From contig NC_052506.1 of assembly GCF_014356525.2 (NCBI RefSeq), positions 30,262,192 through 30,326,191 of the forward strand: 64,000 nucleotides of DNA, written 5' to 3'. Shown here piece after piece: positions 1 to 12,513 of this stretch. The notes beneath the pieces were generated by a model. That model saw only the letters and a list, made by a program, of their open reading frames with translations, did no database searches and was not told where the DNA came from. Position numbers and translations under genes: made by a program. This DNA comes from Nilaparvata lugens (lineage: Eukaryota > Arthropoda > Insecta > Hemiptera > Delphacidae). Position 1 is the first letter of the stretch, and the number at the start of each line of letters is the position of its first letter.

Positions 1-3000
1 ACACAGGGTCATAGAATTAAGTCGAAGCAGTACTACAAGTCATAGAAAGTATAAGGAATTCTAATTACAATACCATCGTTGATCACACTCGGTATTATCT
101 CACACTGCTGACACCTTTGTCAGATGGTAGCGATTTGGATTAATTTCGGTACCATATTGTCTCTTTGGAATCCTTATATTTATCTACTTCTTCAGCATCT
201 ATAATTGTGGAGTCAGTCAATGCAGCGGTAAAGATTGCCGATTGATAGAGCAGCAGCAGTTTGCAGCTATTGATAGCAGAATTTGGTACAAGATCCTTGA
301 AGAGCTGGTAAGAACCATTTGGTATTTTTATTTCAGCAGGCGCATAAATATCAAAAATATTCAAATCTCATTTGCGCTACCGACTACTGCCAGCTGGGCA
401 CTTGTAACCCCAAAAGGACGTTACAGAGTGGAGGGGTAACGATCTGTTTATCAGGACTAGAAATGAGAATAGGATAGCACTAAATTACTAAATTGGCTCT
501 TTATACTAGTTATCCATATAATCTAGTGTATCCGTATTGGCACCAATTTCAGTAATGTAGTATTCCATTGGTAAGAATGAATAGATTTTTCAGAGTACCA
601 CTATTTTTGATCATACTCCTTTACAACACGATTTTAAGACTTGTGTACTTCCAATACTTCACAGAGCATTTCATAGATTAAAAGTATCCTTAGGAGTCAA
701 TGATCAAGATAATCTTAGTGAAAATGAAAATAAAATCATGAGCTTCAAGTAATTCTATCAAACGCATCTCTCCAACTACTGGACTACTGCACTCACAAAC
801 TTGTAACTGATTCCTATTCATTCCCTTGATAACGCAATCAAGACACCAGGAATTGGGAAAACGTTTAGATGAATGTTTAGTTCTCAAGCTTCTGGATCAG
901 TTTTTATTTTCTGAAAGTCTGTTTTCAAGTGACTTAGTTCAATTCTTCCAAGAATAATCTGAAATAGTTTTAGAACGAGATACAGTGATATTCTTCAAGA
1001 TTGTAGGGGATTATGGATTTTATGAATTTATGAGGATGATAAAATTACCAGTAGTTCATGTGTGTCTATGAGACTACTCCAGTAATTCTTTTCCAGACAT
1101 AATTCAATGTATGTTGGAGCCCCAAGGAAGCCGCCCCCTGTCAAATGTGAAGTACGACAAGTCATTATGTCGCTATCCATTCACTCGTTCCAGCCCTAGC
1201 ACATTAACAATGAAAAGAGTCTTGCAACATTTTGTCGAAGACCCCTACTACATTCCATATGGAGAACATCGCCATAGTAAACAGTACCAGATTCCCCCAT
1301 AACAAGTAGCAGTTGCACAAAAAAATAACTTAGTTCCGACCGGAAGTATTGTAGCCCTAGAGGAAGCTTCTTGGATGCATTGTGATTGATAGCGAAAACC
1401 TCAAGCTGAAATGGGACATAACATTCTAATTATTTGTCTGGAACAACAACTACAAAAACGATTAGAGATAACGATTAAAGGAACTTAATCTCTAATAGTT
1501 CACCTTTTCCTGTGTACCCTATGGTTGGCTATGTGAAATTTTCTGTGTTATCCTGTTCTATTCTAAAAAAGAACAAAGGAGTGAGTCAATATTATTGACC
1601 AACGTACTTGATAATATTTCAAAGAATATGTGTTGGGAATTTAAAGTTGATTGATGAAGCCAACCGAGAATAATTCTCGAACAAACCCACAAACAACGTT
1701 TCGAGGTATCAGTAGTTATCAGTGAGACAGTACTCACTATCGCTCATTCAATGACAGTAATACGATGCACTCTTCATTCATAATCTACAACATTCTCCTG
1801 TAGTAACGAGTAATATCGTTGCTCATATTGGATTATTTGCTCTACAATAATATGGATATACAGTACTTAGGTTGACCTTTGGTTGGCATGCATATTCTGT
1901 ATTTAATTAATTTTTCGTTAATTTTCTGGTTATTTTCGATTTTACTTGGAGATTTCAGTTTTTCAATAATAGTCTGCCAAATCCTCTACTTCAAATATCT
2001 TTCTTATACGAAACATTGTGTCATGGTACAGAGATGCTGTTATGAAGCCCTATATTTTTATAATAGGAAGCCAAAGCAAACTCAAAGTGGGATCCCTTCA
2101 ACAGTACGTACTCCTTCTTCATCAATCATATAACATACGCTTGAATAACAATGTAATTTTTTATAGTTGACTGGTCATCGCAATAAATGTCGCCCAAGGC
2201 GATGAATTAATTGTTATTGTGATATGTAAAATGGGCTTTCAAAATGAAAATGAATGCATTTGATGGGCGTTGCGCGGACAAATCGAAGCGGAAACAGGAA
2301 GTGGACCCTATCGTAGACATTGTTCGACTGCATTGTTTGTTTATTAGTGACATACAGATGTTTTAAAGAATGGAAAATCTCGAAAATGTAATTGAATATA
2401 CATAGTTTGAATATTAACAAAGAAGATTTCTTTTTATACTTCTTAGCTTATTGGTCGCTCGATTTATCGACTCAGATTATATTGGATGACTATACGGATG
2501 ATTTCATCATTGATTTGATGAATTGATTCATTGAGCCTACAGTTTATGGAACGATATATTATGTTATAGAGCAATAGAGAAGCCGGAAATTGTCATTGAG
2601 CCGATCAATATTACTACAGATTGCAAAATTCGTACCCGACTGAGAGGAAATAATAGTGAATTTATATGTGGGCTGATTATTGTATTATTTTTAATAATTT
2701 TAGATGAATACAATCACGAATTGTTTTTTGTCTCATTAATAAGGCAATGATGGAAAATACCTTGTTAATTGATGTAAAAATGATTATTAGTTTATGATAG
2801 ATAACAACATTCTGAAACTATCATGAACATTCTACATTTTACTTCATATTTCTTTTTGAAATAGAGTGGTGGATCCTGAATTTTCTCTTTGATTGTTACA
2901 ATCAAGATTGAGCCTCCATTAAGGAATATACCAGAAGAATATTGTTTTGTGAGCTTCCGAAATTATTGTAGTTCAGAAGTTCTGCACCAAGCATGTTGAC

Positions 3001-3050
3001 AAAGCGATCCTCATTCTGCCAACTGTTGGCGATTGGGAAAGTCCAAAGGG
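1..3050. other. Gene-free AT-rich DNA
   Basis: I see no exon with supporting splice sites and no recognisable protein or repeat structure. All open frames are short and look random. Confidence 0.5.
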
Positions 3051-3830
3051 TCAATATTTACTTCCGGCGAAAATTGGAGTGTTGAAGGGTTGAAGAGTGG
3101 AGACTTGGGGAAAAGAACAAGTGGTGAGAGTGTTCCACAGGTTTGATTTTAAGAGCGCGCGGGACATTTCTGTTGGTTTTTTTTGCAAAGGAAAGTCGGA
3201 AATGGAAGAGTGTGGAGGGAGACGCAACGCAGAAAAGCTAAAAGGAAAAGTAAATTTGGAAACATTCGAACCGGATATGAAGGGGGATTTCGCTAGTAGG
3301 TTGAGAATGGGATTCGAGGATGAGGAAGGAGATAAGCGATGAGTTGGCGGTAGGAGTGTGGGAAGAGCAAAGAAAACCGGAGGATTGATGGATAAAATGG
3401 GAGCGTAATCATTCCAGAAGTCGGGTCGGCGAGGCGAGAAAAATGCGCGCCATTGTTCACCATTATATGAAGGGGTGCCATGCCAAGAGAGAGAATGCGG
3501 CAATAGAGAGCAACAGAACGATGCCCCCCTTTTTGTTGTACAGGGGGCAATCCAACTGAAGAAATTGCTGCCCACCTCACCTTGGAGGGGCAATCTTCGG
3601 GCCCGGTCATCGTTCAGCGGGTCGATGGTCCGCGACAACAGATTCCAAATTTCATTTCCGTTTCTCGTTTGCTGCGCCCAGAACCCACCGACATCTTTTT
3701 CTCTCTCTTTTGCTCTGCTCTGCACCTTTTATTCCAATAACATCCCAATGCAAGCTACAAATAAAATTGATAGAGCTGTCGGACGAAGTAGACGCACCTT
3801 AATGCTTTTATTTTTCCAATAACTTGTCTC
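3051..3830. other. GC-richer segment with a long antisense open frame, status unknown
   Basis: A 224-codon - strand frame (3051-3725) and overlapping + strand frames coexist. The predicted peptide is Ser/Pro/Phe-rich, with no family I know. Purine-rich + strand composition can by itself remove stops. It could be a non-coding first exon, a promoter region or a repeat. Nothing decides between them. Confidence 0.3.
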
Positions 3831-3981
3831 TGCGATAACTCATATAGTGTGCATCAACTAAATATTTTCATACTCTGATGATGAGTGGGGCTATTTAACA
3901 TGAATAACTTTCAATTACCTATGTAAGATTTTGCACTTCAAAGACTGAATCACTCCTTACTATTTATCTTTCAATTTATCT

Positions 3982-4166
3982 TCCTGAGGCCTGGGTTCAA
4001 ATCCCGGCCCGGGTAAGATTTTTTTTCGGACCACTCCCGTGTTTTGGAGGTTAACTCGGTCCCGGCTGCCTAAAAAGCAGTCGTTAGGTCATGTCAGAGG
4101 CCCTTAAATAGATCAGTTGCTACTTGAAAACTTTGAAACCAGACCTGAGCCAGCCAGGTAACTCGA

Positions 4167-4208
<42 letters not shown>
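3982..4208 (+). mobile_element. tRNA-derived SINE, 5'-truncated, with (ATT)n tail
   Basis: A Pol III B box GGTTCAAATCC sits at 3994-4004 at the left end. About 160 bp of SINE body follow (TGTTTTGGAGGTTAACTCGG, CCAGACCTGAGCCAGCC), then (ATT)n from 4167 to 4208. No A box was seen upstream, so the head is missing. Confidence 0.7.
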
Positions 4209-4434
4209 CTTCCACCTTTAACTGTGACTAAGAAAAATTTAATAATACAATTATGTAATACATCCACAACGTATCTTTGCTAAACAAACTGTAGTAACTA
4301 TGTAACTTAGCTTGGAAACTACCCCAGTGAAACTTACGCTTGGTAAACAATAACAAGTCCAACTAATGTAAGAAATTCATCTCTAAAGATCAGTGTATCA
4401 CAATAATTGGTCAAATTTATCATACACGTTTGAT

Positions 4435-4466
4435 CTCTTCCTCTCTCTCTCTCTCTCACACACATA
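4435..4466. repeat. (CT)n/(CA)n microsatellite
   Basis: About nine CT units followed by CACACACA. Confidence 0.8.
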
Positions 4467-4559
4467 ACACGTAACACATGTGTGTGTGACTCATGAAGCT
4501 GCGTGAGAGTAGATCACATCATGCTTTGTGCTTCCTGCATAAGATATTGAAAACCAAAA

Positions 4560-5245
4560 CGCCTAAGTATCTTGCAGTGGAGTAGGCCTACCGTTACTTG
4601 GATGATTTTGGCCGTGGAGGAACACGGCATGGATCCCATCTGCTGGCTGTCCCAACACATAGGACTGTTATGTTCAATAATTCGTTCCTTGTGACAGCCT
4701 GTAGCTTATGGAATTCTTTGCCTGCTGAGCTGAAGCTAGTTGAGGGACATCGCCGGTTCGGCGCGGCTGTGTTGCGGTGGATCAGAGGTGGTGGACTCGG
4801 CTGGAATGCTCCCTAACCCATAATTAAAGTCTGTATGTGTGTGTGGGTGTGTGTGTATGTGTTTGTTCCTCTCTTTCTTCCTTCTTTCTCTCTTCCTTTT
4901 TCTATTCTTTCTCTTTCCTTCTTCCCTTACTTCTACCGGAATAATCTATGGATTTGGACTGAAAATTCTCAACTGTATTCACTTTTCTCTTCTTATTTTT
5001 GCATTACCCCTTTTACGTACTTAAATTCGAAAGGAGTACAAGTTTTCTCTTTTTTTATTTTTATTATATTTAATTTTCTTTCTTGTTAATTTTTTCTCTT
5101 TTACTTTAGTTCATTGTTTATGATGTTGTTTTAGTTGTAACTTAGAATTGTATGGAGGGTTAAGTGTAAGAGAGGGCCGGCTGCGCCCTAACTTCGCCCT
5201 CCTGGTTTTTTAATAAAGGCAGCGATTCAATTCAACTCAAATCAA
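4560..5245 (+). mobile_element. LINE 3' fragment (ORF2 C terminus and 3' UTR)
   Basis: About 4598-4816 encodes the end of a LINE ORF2, with VPTHRTVMFNNSFLVTACS, then LWNSLP and RFGAAVLRW, a common reverse transcriptase tail. The 3' UTR ends at TTTTTAATAAAGG and a short ATTCA-type tail at 5210-5245. All upstream domains are absent (5' truncation). Confidence 0.75.
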
Positions 5246-5312
5246 TTCTCTCTCTCGCTCTCTCTCTGACTTTCTCTCTCTCTCGCTTTCTCTCTCTCTC
5301 TGTCTCTCTCTG
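5246..5312. repeat. (CT)n-rich microsatellite
   Basis: Imperfect TCTCTC runs directly after the LINE fragment tail. Confidence 0.8.
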
Positions 5313-5772
5313 CAATGGCACTACAGCCCAATCGATTGATAATTCCCAGTTTTCTCTCACTGTAAAAATTATTTGTAAATAATACTATAAATATTTGTTT
5401 TCCATACTATTCAACTATGCAAGAGCATTCAAAGTTTTCATTTAGTCCCTGAATTTGTAACTTTAGACCTCTAAGTGGATGATATTTCTTTAATGTTACA
5501 GCTAAGATGTAGCAATTTTTTTTTTGATTGCACAATTAAAGGTCAATCTTGTATTTCGACCATCAATGCAATCAATTCACAACATTTTCGATTGAAATAA
5601 ATGGGAGAAATAACTTTCGATAATCAAACTGGAGTGGGTTATTGATAAATCATTTTCGCCACACTGCACAGAAAGCAGCTGTTTTCCAGTCCCTACGTAG
5701 ATCTGAAAGACCTTGTTTGCAGACGACGTCAGAAAAGGGTTTCTTTTCCGGTCTAGGCCAGAAAGTTGTCTC

Positions 5773-5796
5773 TTTCCAGCCGCTTATGGCTGGAAA
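5773..5796. repeat. Perfect 9-bp hairpin
   Basis: TTTCCAGCC-GCTTAT-GGCTGGAAA. It shares TTTCCAGC with the arm of the 6131-6273 unit, so the two may belong to one repeat family. Confidence 0.5.
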
Positions 5797-6130
5797 CAAC
5801 GCGCTAATTATTATTAATAAGTCATCCGCTAGATCGGGCGAGTGTCCACTTTCATAATAAGCTGAAGTCGCCATGATTTTAGTTCCAGTTTCGAATCAAA
5901 CTAATTCGCTTCGCAACCAGTTTTATTCAATTATTTATTGTTGATTAGTGCATTCCGAATTTTCAAAAATGCTTGAAGATGACTGTGGTATTCCAAGTGA
6001 AATTTTAAAAGAATCTGAAATCCTGACTGCAAATCTTCTACCACTAAAATCAAGAGATAGGTACGATAGCTTAACGAGTATTCTTTATTTTGTATTCTTT
6101 ATTTATTTTGTCAGCAATACCTGTAGTGTG

Positions 6131-6273
6131 GCGAAAAATATCGTTCGCACCACGGGCAAAAAATGTTTTTCCAGCTCTCAATCTTTTCTAGTCCTCGGCC
6201 TACGGCCTCGGACTTGAAACCCGATTTCGAGCTGGAAAAATCTCATTTTCTGCTCTAGGTGCGAAATATACTA
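6131..6273. repeat. Short inverted-repeat unit with palindromic core
   Basis: The arms TTCGCAC to TTTTTCCAGCTC (about 6143-6177) and GAGCTGGAAAAA to GTGCGAA (about 6229-6266) flank a near-palindrome, CCTCGGCCTACGGCCTCGG, at 6193-6211. Confidence 0.6.
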
Positions 6274-6579
6274 TATCCTCGTGATATTCTGATTTGTAAA
6301 TATCATGTTAGACAATAATCATTGTTCACAGCAAGCGAGACCTACTCCATTAACTGGAGCACTCGAAAACGAGGGTTATTATTAGACTTTGAAACTTTTT
6401 CTTTTGTCGAGATATCACCATATTAAACGTTCCATTAGCTCTCTGATAAATTAATATAAATTTGTAACTATGATTGATACGTCCCCAAATATTGTTAGAA
6501 TGAGCAATAGCTTGTATACAATCACAAGAAGTCGTCGTCAACCTTGTTAATTGTTTGATAGCTATTAGCATGCAACTAA

Positions 6580-6931
6580 AGGGCCCCATACACTATGGAA
6601 TTTGGATCGGCGAACTTGGTTCTTGCGAGTCAAGTTCCCCAGCGTAAGTAGAACCGTGAACCAAATTCGTGACGAACTTGGTCTTCAATCTGGATTAAAA
6701 ACTTTGTTCGGTTCGTCCGCCAGGGCTATATATTCTATGTATATATTATATTCAATATATTTTCTTCCCACAGCAGCTGCAAACTTTGAAACACTCATCT
6801 CTAGCCCCGGAAGACACTGAAGTAACGAACGGTTGTTCGCTCTCCCCACTACGGTGTGTGAGCAAATCCTACACGAACTTGGTTCCCCGAACCAAGTTGG
6901 CCGATCCAAGTTCCTTAGTGTATGGGGCCCT
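6580..6931. mobile_element. PIF/Harbinger-like MITE, 352 bp
   Basis: The ends are AGGGCCCCATACACTA and the exact reverse complement, with similarity continuing to TTGGATCGGC (about 32 bp in all). Both sides carry TAA (6577-6579 and 6932-6934), fitting the 3-bp TWA target duplication of PIF/Harbinger elements. There is no coding capacity, so it is non-autonomous. Superfamily assignment rests on target-site length and termini only. Confidence 0.75.
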
Positions 6932-7619
6932 TAATAAATTAAAAATTCTACTCACTTGACATAAACGCACATTATCAACTAACGACTTCCTGCACAATTT
7001 GCCACTAGCGTGCATGATTTGTTTTTTGCAAATTATGTTTTATATTTGATCATGAGATGAAGGAGTAACGCTGTGTTTAATCAATGATTCGTCGTTGATA
7101 TAATTGATACAGTAGTAATAATTGCTAACAATTCTGCGATAGAGAGAGAATTTATGTAGTTATATTGGGAACCTGAAGAAAACCTCCGCTTATGTTCAAG
7201 TGGTTGATAATGATGAGTCTCAAATGCAAGACGGAAATTTGAAAATTTGTAGATAGTATTCATTTTTACATCATACATTTTTGTAGACGATTGAAATCAA
7301 GACTGTACCAATGAACTTAAGTTAGTTTAAAGGTAAACTTCCTATATCATAAGGTAAAGGAAATAAATAAAATAAGATATACGGGATAGGAGAAAAACGA
7401 TTGACGCATCATCACATCTGAAGTACTGAACTGATTAGCTTGAAACTTTGCATAACGATTCTTTATTCACTGAGCATGATTAGAGGCCTATTTTCAGTTT
7501 TCAAATTTTTCGGTTGCAAAATTTTTAGTTCGTCAAGTTTCCAGTTTGTGATACTTTGCTTGAGTGGTGATAGATAAAATTGAGTACTCAACGGTTTTAT
7601 CTTCTATCTATAATATTAC

Positions 7620-8062
7620 AAAGAAAATAATTGGCTTATACATGTATGGGATAGGAAATACACGATTGACGCATCATCACGTCTGAACTACTGAACTTGC
7701 AATTTTACATGAAGATTCTGAATTTACCGAGGATGGATATAGGCTCATTTTCATTGCTTTTTATCAATCAATTTCAATTAAATATTTAAAACAAATTTAT
7801 CCAAATCGTTATTCAAAGTTTACGCAACAACGAAAGCTCAGCCAAACTGAGCTTTCCCCAAGCGTAATTGGGTGTAGCGTAATTGGTAGCACACGCGACT
7901 CATGAATGAAAAAAAATGAGTTTGATTGGTCTCGAACCCTATATCCATCCTTGGTTAATTCAGAATCTTTATGTTAAATTGCAAGTATAGTTGTTCATAC
8001 GTGATGATACGTCAATCGTGTATTTCCTTTCCCATATACATGCATAAGCCATTTCTTTCCTT
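7620..8062. repeat. Inverted-repeat unit around a tRNA-like segment
   Basis: TACATGTATGGGATAGGAAA to ATGGATAT (about 7639-7740) returns inverted at 7947-8046. Between them lies a tRNA-like piece (7868-7937). A diverged third copy of the arm is at about 7380-7500. No terminal signature is clear. Confidence 0.6.
7868..7937 (+). mobile_element. tRNA-like SINE head or tRNA pseudogene
   Basis: The A-box-like TAGCGTAATTGGTAGCAC and a B-box-like GGTCTCGAACCC are spaced as in a tRNA, but the stems do not pair well. It lies between inverted arms. It is unlikely to be a functional tRNA. Confidence 0.45.
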
Positions 8063-8181
8063 CACAATATTGGTTTCGGTTTCGATACCAATCAAACTAA
8101 TCTTTTTTCTCGAAATTTTCAACTCTGATAAAGATTATACACGTAATTTTGCCAAAATAATAAATAGTTTTTCTACTTTCC

Positions 8182-8481
8182 ATGTTTCCTGTACATAAGG
8201 AGTTTACATTTTACAACACAACATTTTTCCCAGTGCAAAGCTTGGGTTACCTGCTAGTAATTCTACTCAATGTAATTTCAGTGTTGTCATTATCGGGAAA
8301 CGTTTTGAGAGTCCTCGATCCGGTAATATTAAACAATACTGTTACGCTGACGACAGTCTTCGTACTTCAAAACAGTATTTCGCTAATCGAATATGTTTAT
8401 CCTGAATTCGGACAAAATCTGACCCTTGGTACTCCAATGAACTTCTATCCTGGATATTTGATAGATTCAAGTCTGCAATGA
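8182..8481 (+). CDS. Unassigned 99-codon open frame
   Basis: It starts MFPVHKEFTFYN, has one hydrophobic stretch (LGYLLVILLNVISVLSLSG) and three possible N-glycosylation sites. No homology is recognised and no splice or promoter context is evident. It is probably incidental. Confidence 0.12.
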   Translation: MFPVHKEFTFYNTTFFPVQSLGYLLVILLNVISVLSLSGNVLRVLDPVILNNTVTLTTVFVLQNSISLIEYVYPEFGQNLTLGTPMNFYPGYLIDSSLQ

Positions 8482-9292
8482 TGATTTTCGTATGAATGTG
8501 AAAATTCGTCACTCCTAGAAAATTCTCATATCTATAGACTTTGGAAGCCTTCATCCACCTAAAATTTTTTATCTTCAACAGAGATTGTTTCTAGATAGAC
8601 AATGGTATTGAGTCGTGTGTTTTGCGATGGAAAGCTTTCATCCTAATTGCAAGGGTGAAGATGCAAGGTGGAAGCGTTTTGGGCTATTGGTATTCAACGT
8701 TGCAGACAACTATTGTGAGACCGCAACTTGATATTCAAAGCACTTTCGGTGCCAGTAAACATAGATGTCCCTGTTAATCATTGCTTACTTCTTGTCCATA
8801 TCCATTTCAAGACTAACTCGAACATTCATTTGAATCATATGAGATGACAAGAATATAGCAGCATTGATTAGTTTTATATATATTCAAACAACTTCATACA
8901 GTCAACTCAACCAGTCAGGATGAGCTCAATCGAGTTCCTCAAGAACGCATCAGTCTGTGATTGGATATCAGAAATGAATTTATTTCTGTATTTGGTTATT
9001 GTATTAACTAGTAATTCTGTGAACAGTAGACCTCGCGCAGTTATAAACTGCAGCCTCCTCTTATACTGTCCATCAGAGTAAATCCTGTCTGTATGTCGTG
9101 TCAGCGAGATATCGGTGTGAAAACGGCTAATGGCTGTTCAGGTTTGTGTATCGGAAATGCTAACATCAAAAGCTGATCTTCAAGATATACTGCCAACAGG
9201 ACAGCCCAAGTTCAAAGCAGAGAAAGTTCGAGAGATAATACTATGTTATTTTAGTTATTAATTGCATGCGTTATATTACACGCAATCAATAG

Positions 9293-9361
9293 TTCATTTA
9301 TTTATTTATTCACAATGGAGACAACGGGTTTTCCCAAATGTGTCTCCTTCCTTAACAATAA
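9293..9361 (-). mobile_element. Possible LINE 3' tail fragment
   Basis: On the - strand the sequence AGGAGACACATTTGGG leads into ATTGTGAATAAATAAATAAA, a typical LINE end with a short tandem tail. No coding part is left. Confidence 0.3.
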
Positions 9362-9684
9362 AAATTGTACCAATGCAAATGAAAAAAAATGATAAAAATA
9401 ATACGAACTTATGCAATAATAAATAATACAAACAACAAAAATACCACCTAATTCAAAAATGAAAAGTACAGAGATTTCAAATACTTATGAAAAAAATAAA
9501 AATAAAAAAAATTAAGAATTCAAAATTCCAAAACTTATAAAAATTAAAGAATATAATAACAAATAATGAACAAAAGATTTTTCAATAGAATAAATAACAT
9601 TTATAACTGAACGACATCCCAAACCACATCCACACTGATACACCAACTATTTATTTGATCAGATCATGCTTACACAAAATTTAA

Positions 9685-9875
9685 TTGACCGAGCGAAGTG
9701 AGGTCTAAGATTCAAGTAGCCGGTTTGGCATTTCTCTTAATGTTTAAATGTTTGAATTTATAATTTTTTAAATGTTTAACTGTTTAAATGTTTAACTCTT
9801 TAAATGTCGCGCATTTACGGCGAAACGCGGTAATAGATTTTCAAGAAATTTGACATGTATGTTCCTTTTTTAATT
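9685..9875 (+). repeat. Left terminal inverted repeat of the composite element
   Basis: It comprises the terminal 50-bp block, a few copies of the 8-bp unit on this strand (AAATGTTT) at about 9738-9807, then a block reading TTTACGGCGAAACGCGGTAA and TTTGACATGTATGTTCC. All three parts reappear inverted at the right side, where they are spread over 16905-21135 by insertions. Confidence 0.75.
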
Positions 9876-9881
9876 GCGCGT

Positions 9882-9946
9882 CGACGTATACAAAAGGTTT
9901 TTGGAAATTTTGCATTTCAATGATAATATAAGAGGAAAAAGGAACC
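9882..9946. repeat. Inverted repeat partner of 12514-12577
   Basis: GTTTTTGGAAATTTTGCATT with flanks is the reverse complement of 12541-12577 and neighbours, with about 85 percent identity by eye over 60 bp. It adds to the arm structure of the composite element. Confidence 0.7.
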
Positions 9947-10319
9947 AATATTAGAATAAAAATCTGGTGTGGCGCACTCACACAACTTTTCTTGCCGTTA
10001 TGAAAATTGATCATCTAACGCTAGTGTTCACGCGCATCTCAAGTCTACTATTCCAAGATCTGAGCCAGCTGGTGACAGGACAATAACGCTGAAGACACAC
10101 GATGTCTGCTATCTCTTCATAGTGAATGATTTAATAGAATCAACACTTGCCAACCGTTTGCAATTGAATAATCACATTTTCTCGAATTCCGAGCTCATTT
10201 TAAATTTTAGGTGAAAATGTGACTTAACATTAATTGTAGAGATTCTCATGCTCAATCTTTTCCATTTATTTTTTTTTTTGTTTAAATTGTATCTGAAGCC
10301 AGATAATTGAGAATCTAAA

Positions 10320-11724
10320 ATCGAACTTTGCATGGAAGGGGCGGAGCTCCTGCAATTTTTAAAGATATAGGACTTGTGGCAGTTGATAGAGCTTATCAAT
10401 GACTATATTAGGTATGAATATGATCAAAATCGTTGGAGCCGTTTTCGAGAAAATCGCGAAAAACCCTGTTTTTGACAACATTTTCGCCATTTTAGCCGCC
10501 ACCTTGTATTGTATTTGATCGAAATTCATTTGCATTTTAGAAGCGAAATTGCATTTGTTCGTGTCGGATCCTTATAGTGTTTAAGACCTTAGTTCAGAAT
10601 TTCATGCTATTCCGTTAATTTGGAGATGAGATATCGTGCACACACACTCACATACAGACCAATACCCAAAAATCTGGTGCGGTACACTCACACAACTTTC
10701 CTTGCTCATTGAACTATAAGCCTCATTATCAAACGAGAATAATTTAGGGAATAACATAATGACGATTGACGGCAACATATTTGCAACTACGATCAGACTA
10801 CTGTATAGCCTATGTGTATATACAAAATTGTTTTCAGAGTACTTTTTCCTTTATGTAAATTGTGAAATTCGATGATATTTTTTGAAATTCGTCAAAACAG
10901 CTGTTCTACAGATGAAATATCTTGACTATGTCTGTGTTCTTTTTATAAACTGCTCTACCTACCGTACCCACGGTATATGGAAGAAGAAAAAGTAAAAACC
11001 GTGTACCTACCTATCTCATGCACGAGAAGGAGGTTACAAAGTCCATTTCTCAAGGATTGGGTGGACCCCCCATTAGTACCCCAGGAAAAAGACTCATGTC
11101 AGTTGATAGAGCTAATAAATAACTATACAGGGTATAGATTTGAAAAAATCGTTAGAGCCGTTTTTGAGAAAATCGTGAAAAACATGGTTTTTTAGTAACT
11201 GTCATTTTTCTCAAGAATATTACGGAGCTCCTGCAATTTTCTCAGAAATGAGACTCATGTCAGTTGATAGGGCTTATAAATAGCTATTCATGGTATAATT
11301 TTGAAGAAAATCGTTAGCCGTTTTCGAGAAAACCGTGAAAAACATGGCTTTTTAGTCATTATCCGCCATTTTTCTCAAGAATATTACGGAGCTCCTGGAA
11401 TTTTCCCAGAAATGAGACTTATGCCAGTTGATAGGGCTTATAAATAGCTATCCATGGTATAAATTTAAAGAAAATCGTTAGAGCCATTTTCGAGAAAAAC
11501 GTGAAAAACATGGTTTTTTAGTAATTATCCGCCATTTTTTCCGCCATATTGAATTGAATTTCATTGAATTTCTTATTGTCGGGTCCTCATGGTATGAGGA
11601 CCTTAAGTTTAAAATTTCAAGTCAATCGGTTAATTAGGAATGGAGTTATCGTGTTCACAGACATACACACATACACACACACATACACACACACACACAC
11701 ACACCACACACACACACCACACAC

Positions 11725-11764
<40 letters not shown>

Positions 11765-11790
11765 ACACACACACACACACACACCACACA

Positions 11791-11829
<39 letters not shown>

Positions 11830-12020
11830 TACACACACACACACATACACACACACACATACACACACACAGACCAATACCCAAAAATCATGTTTTTGGA
11901 CTCAGGCGACCTTGGAACGTATAGAAAACTTAAAATTGGGTTGAAATTGGGGTACCTCAATTTTTTTTGGAAAGCAATACTTTCCTTACCTATGGTAGTA
12001 GGGCAAGGAAAGTAAAAACC
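10320..12020 (+). repeat. Block of ~140-bp dispersed/tandem repeats inside the composite element
   Basis: At least four units share GGAGCTCCTG, CAGTTGATAG, then AAAATCGTTAGAGCC and TTTTCGAGAAAA. Cores lie near 10420, 11145, 11305 and 11475. Two larger copies end in GACCAATACCCAAAAATC (about 10655 and 11873). The repeats have no open frame of interest and fit a known style of insect dispersed repeat. Confidence 0.65.
11656..11872. repeat. (CA)n microsatellite, about 215 bp
   Basis: Almost pure CA dinucleotides with sparse ACC and AT interruptions. All open frames over it are artefacts (His-Thr or Cys-Val runs). Confidence 0.95.
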
Positions 12021-12409
12021 ACTATCTTGGACTCAGGGGACCTTGAAACGTATAGAAATTTAGAAATTGGGATACCTTAATTCATCATAAATCAGCTGAC
12101 AAGTGATTACACAGATGTGTGGAGAAGCCAGTCTATTGCTGTATTCCCATAAGGTCTATAGTTTCAATCAGGTACTTGTGGATGAGAATACTGCGTGAGG
12201 TCTATTGTTCACAGAACTACTAGTTATCACAATTATAATGCTTTCCGGAATTTAGCGCGGGAAAACCAGAAGACATCTAGGCGCCCAGACAAGCTGTTAT
12301 AAGTTCTTTGCATCCTATTTAAAAGTGCATAAAATTGCATTCAATGAGGCATGCAATATGTATATTCTACACAGCTGATTATTACTTACCAAGTTACATT
12401 GAGATATTG

Positions 12410-12435
12410 AATTGCATGCGTCATGGCATGCAATT
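12410..12435. repeat. Perfect 10-bp hairpin inside the composite element
   Basis: AATTGCATGC-GTCATG-GCATGCAATT. A diverged relative (AATTGCATGCG) lies at 9260, just outside the left end. Confidence 0.5.
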
Positions 12436-12513
12436 TATAATCCACTCGATAGCTGATTTATGATGAATGATTCTAAATTCTGATTTTTTCCTGTAATATA
12501 GGCGTATGAAGGA

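Noticed and set aside
7868..7937. Functional tRNA gene
   Set aside because: A- and B-box-like motifs are present but acceptor and anticodon stems do not form; better explained as SINE or pseudogene.
11564..11960. Several open frames of His-Thr or Cys-Val repeats on both strands
   Set aside because: They are translations of the CA microsatellite and have no biological coding signal.
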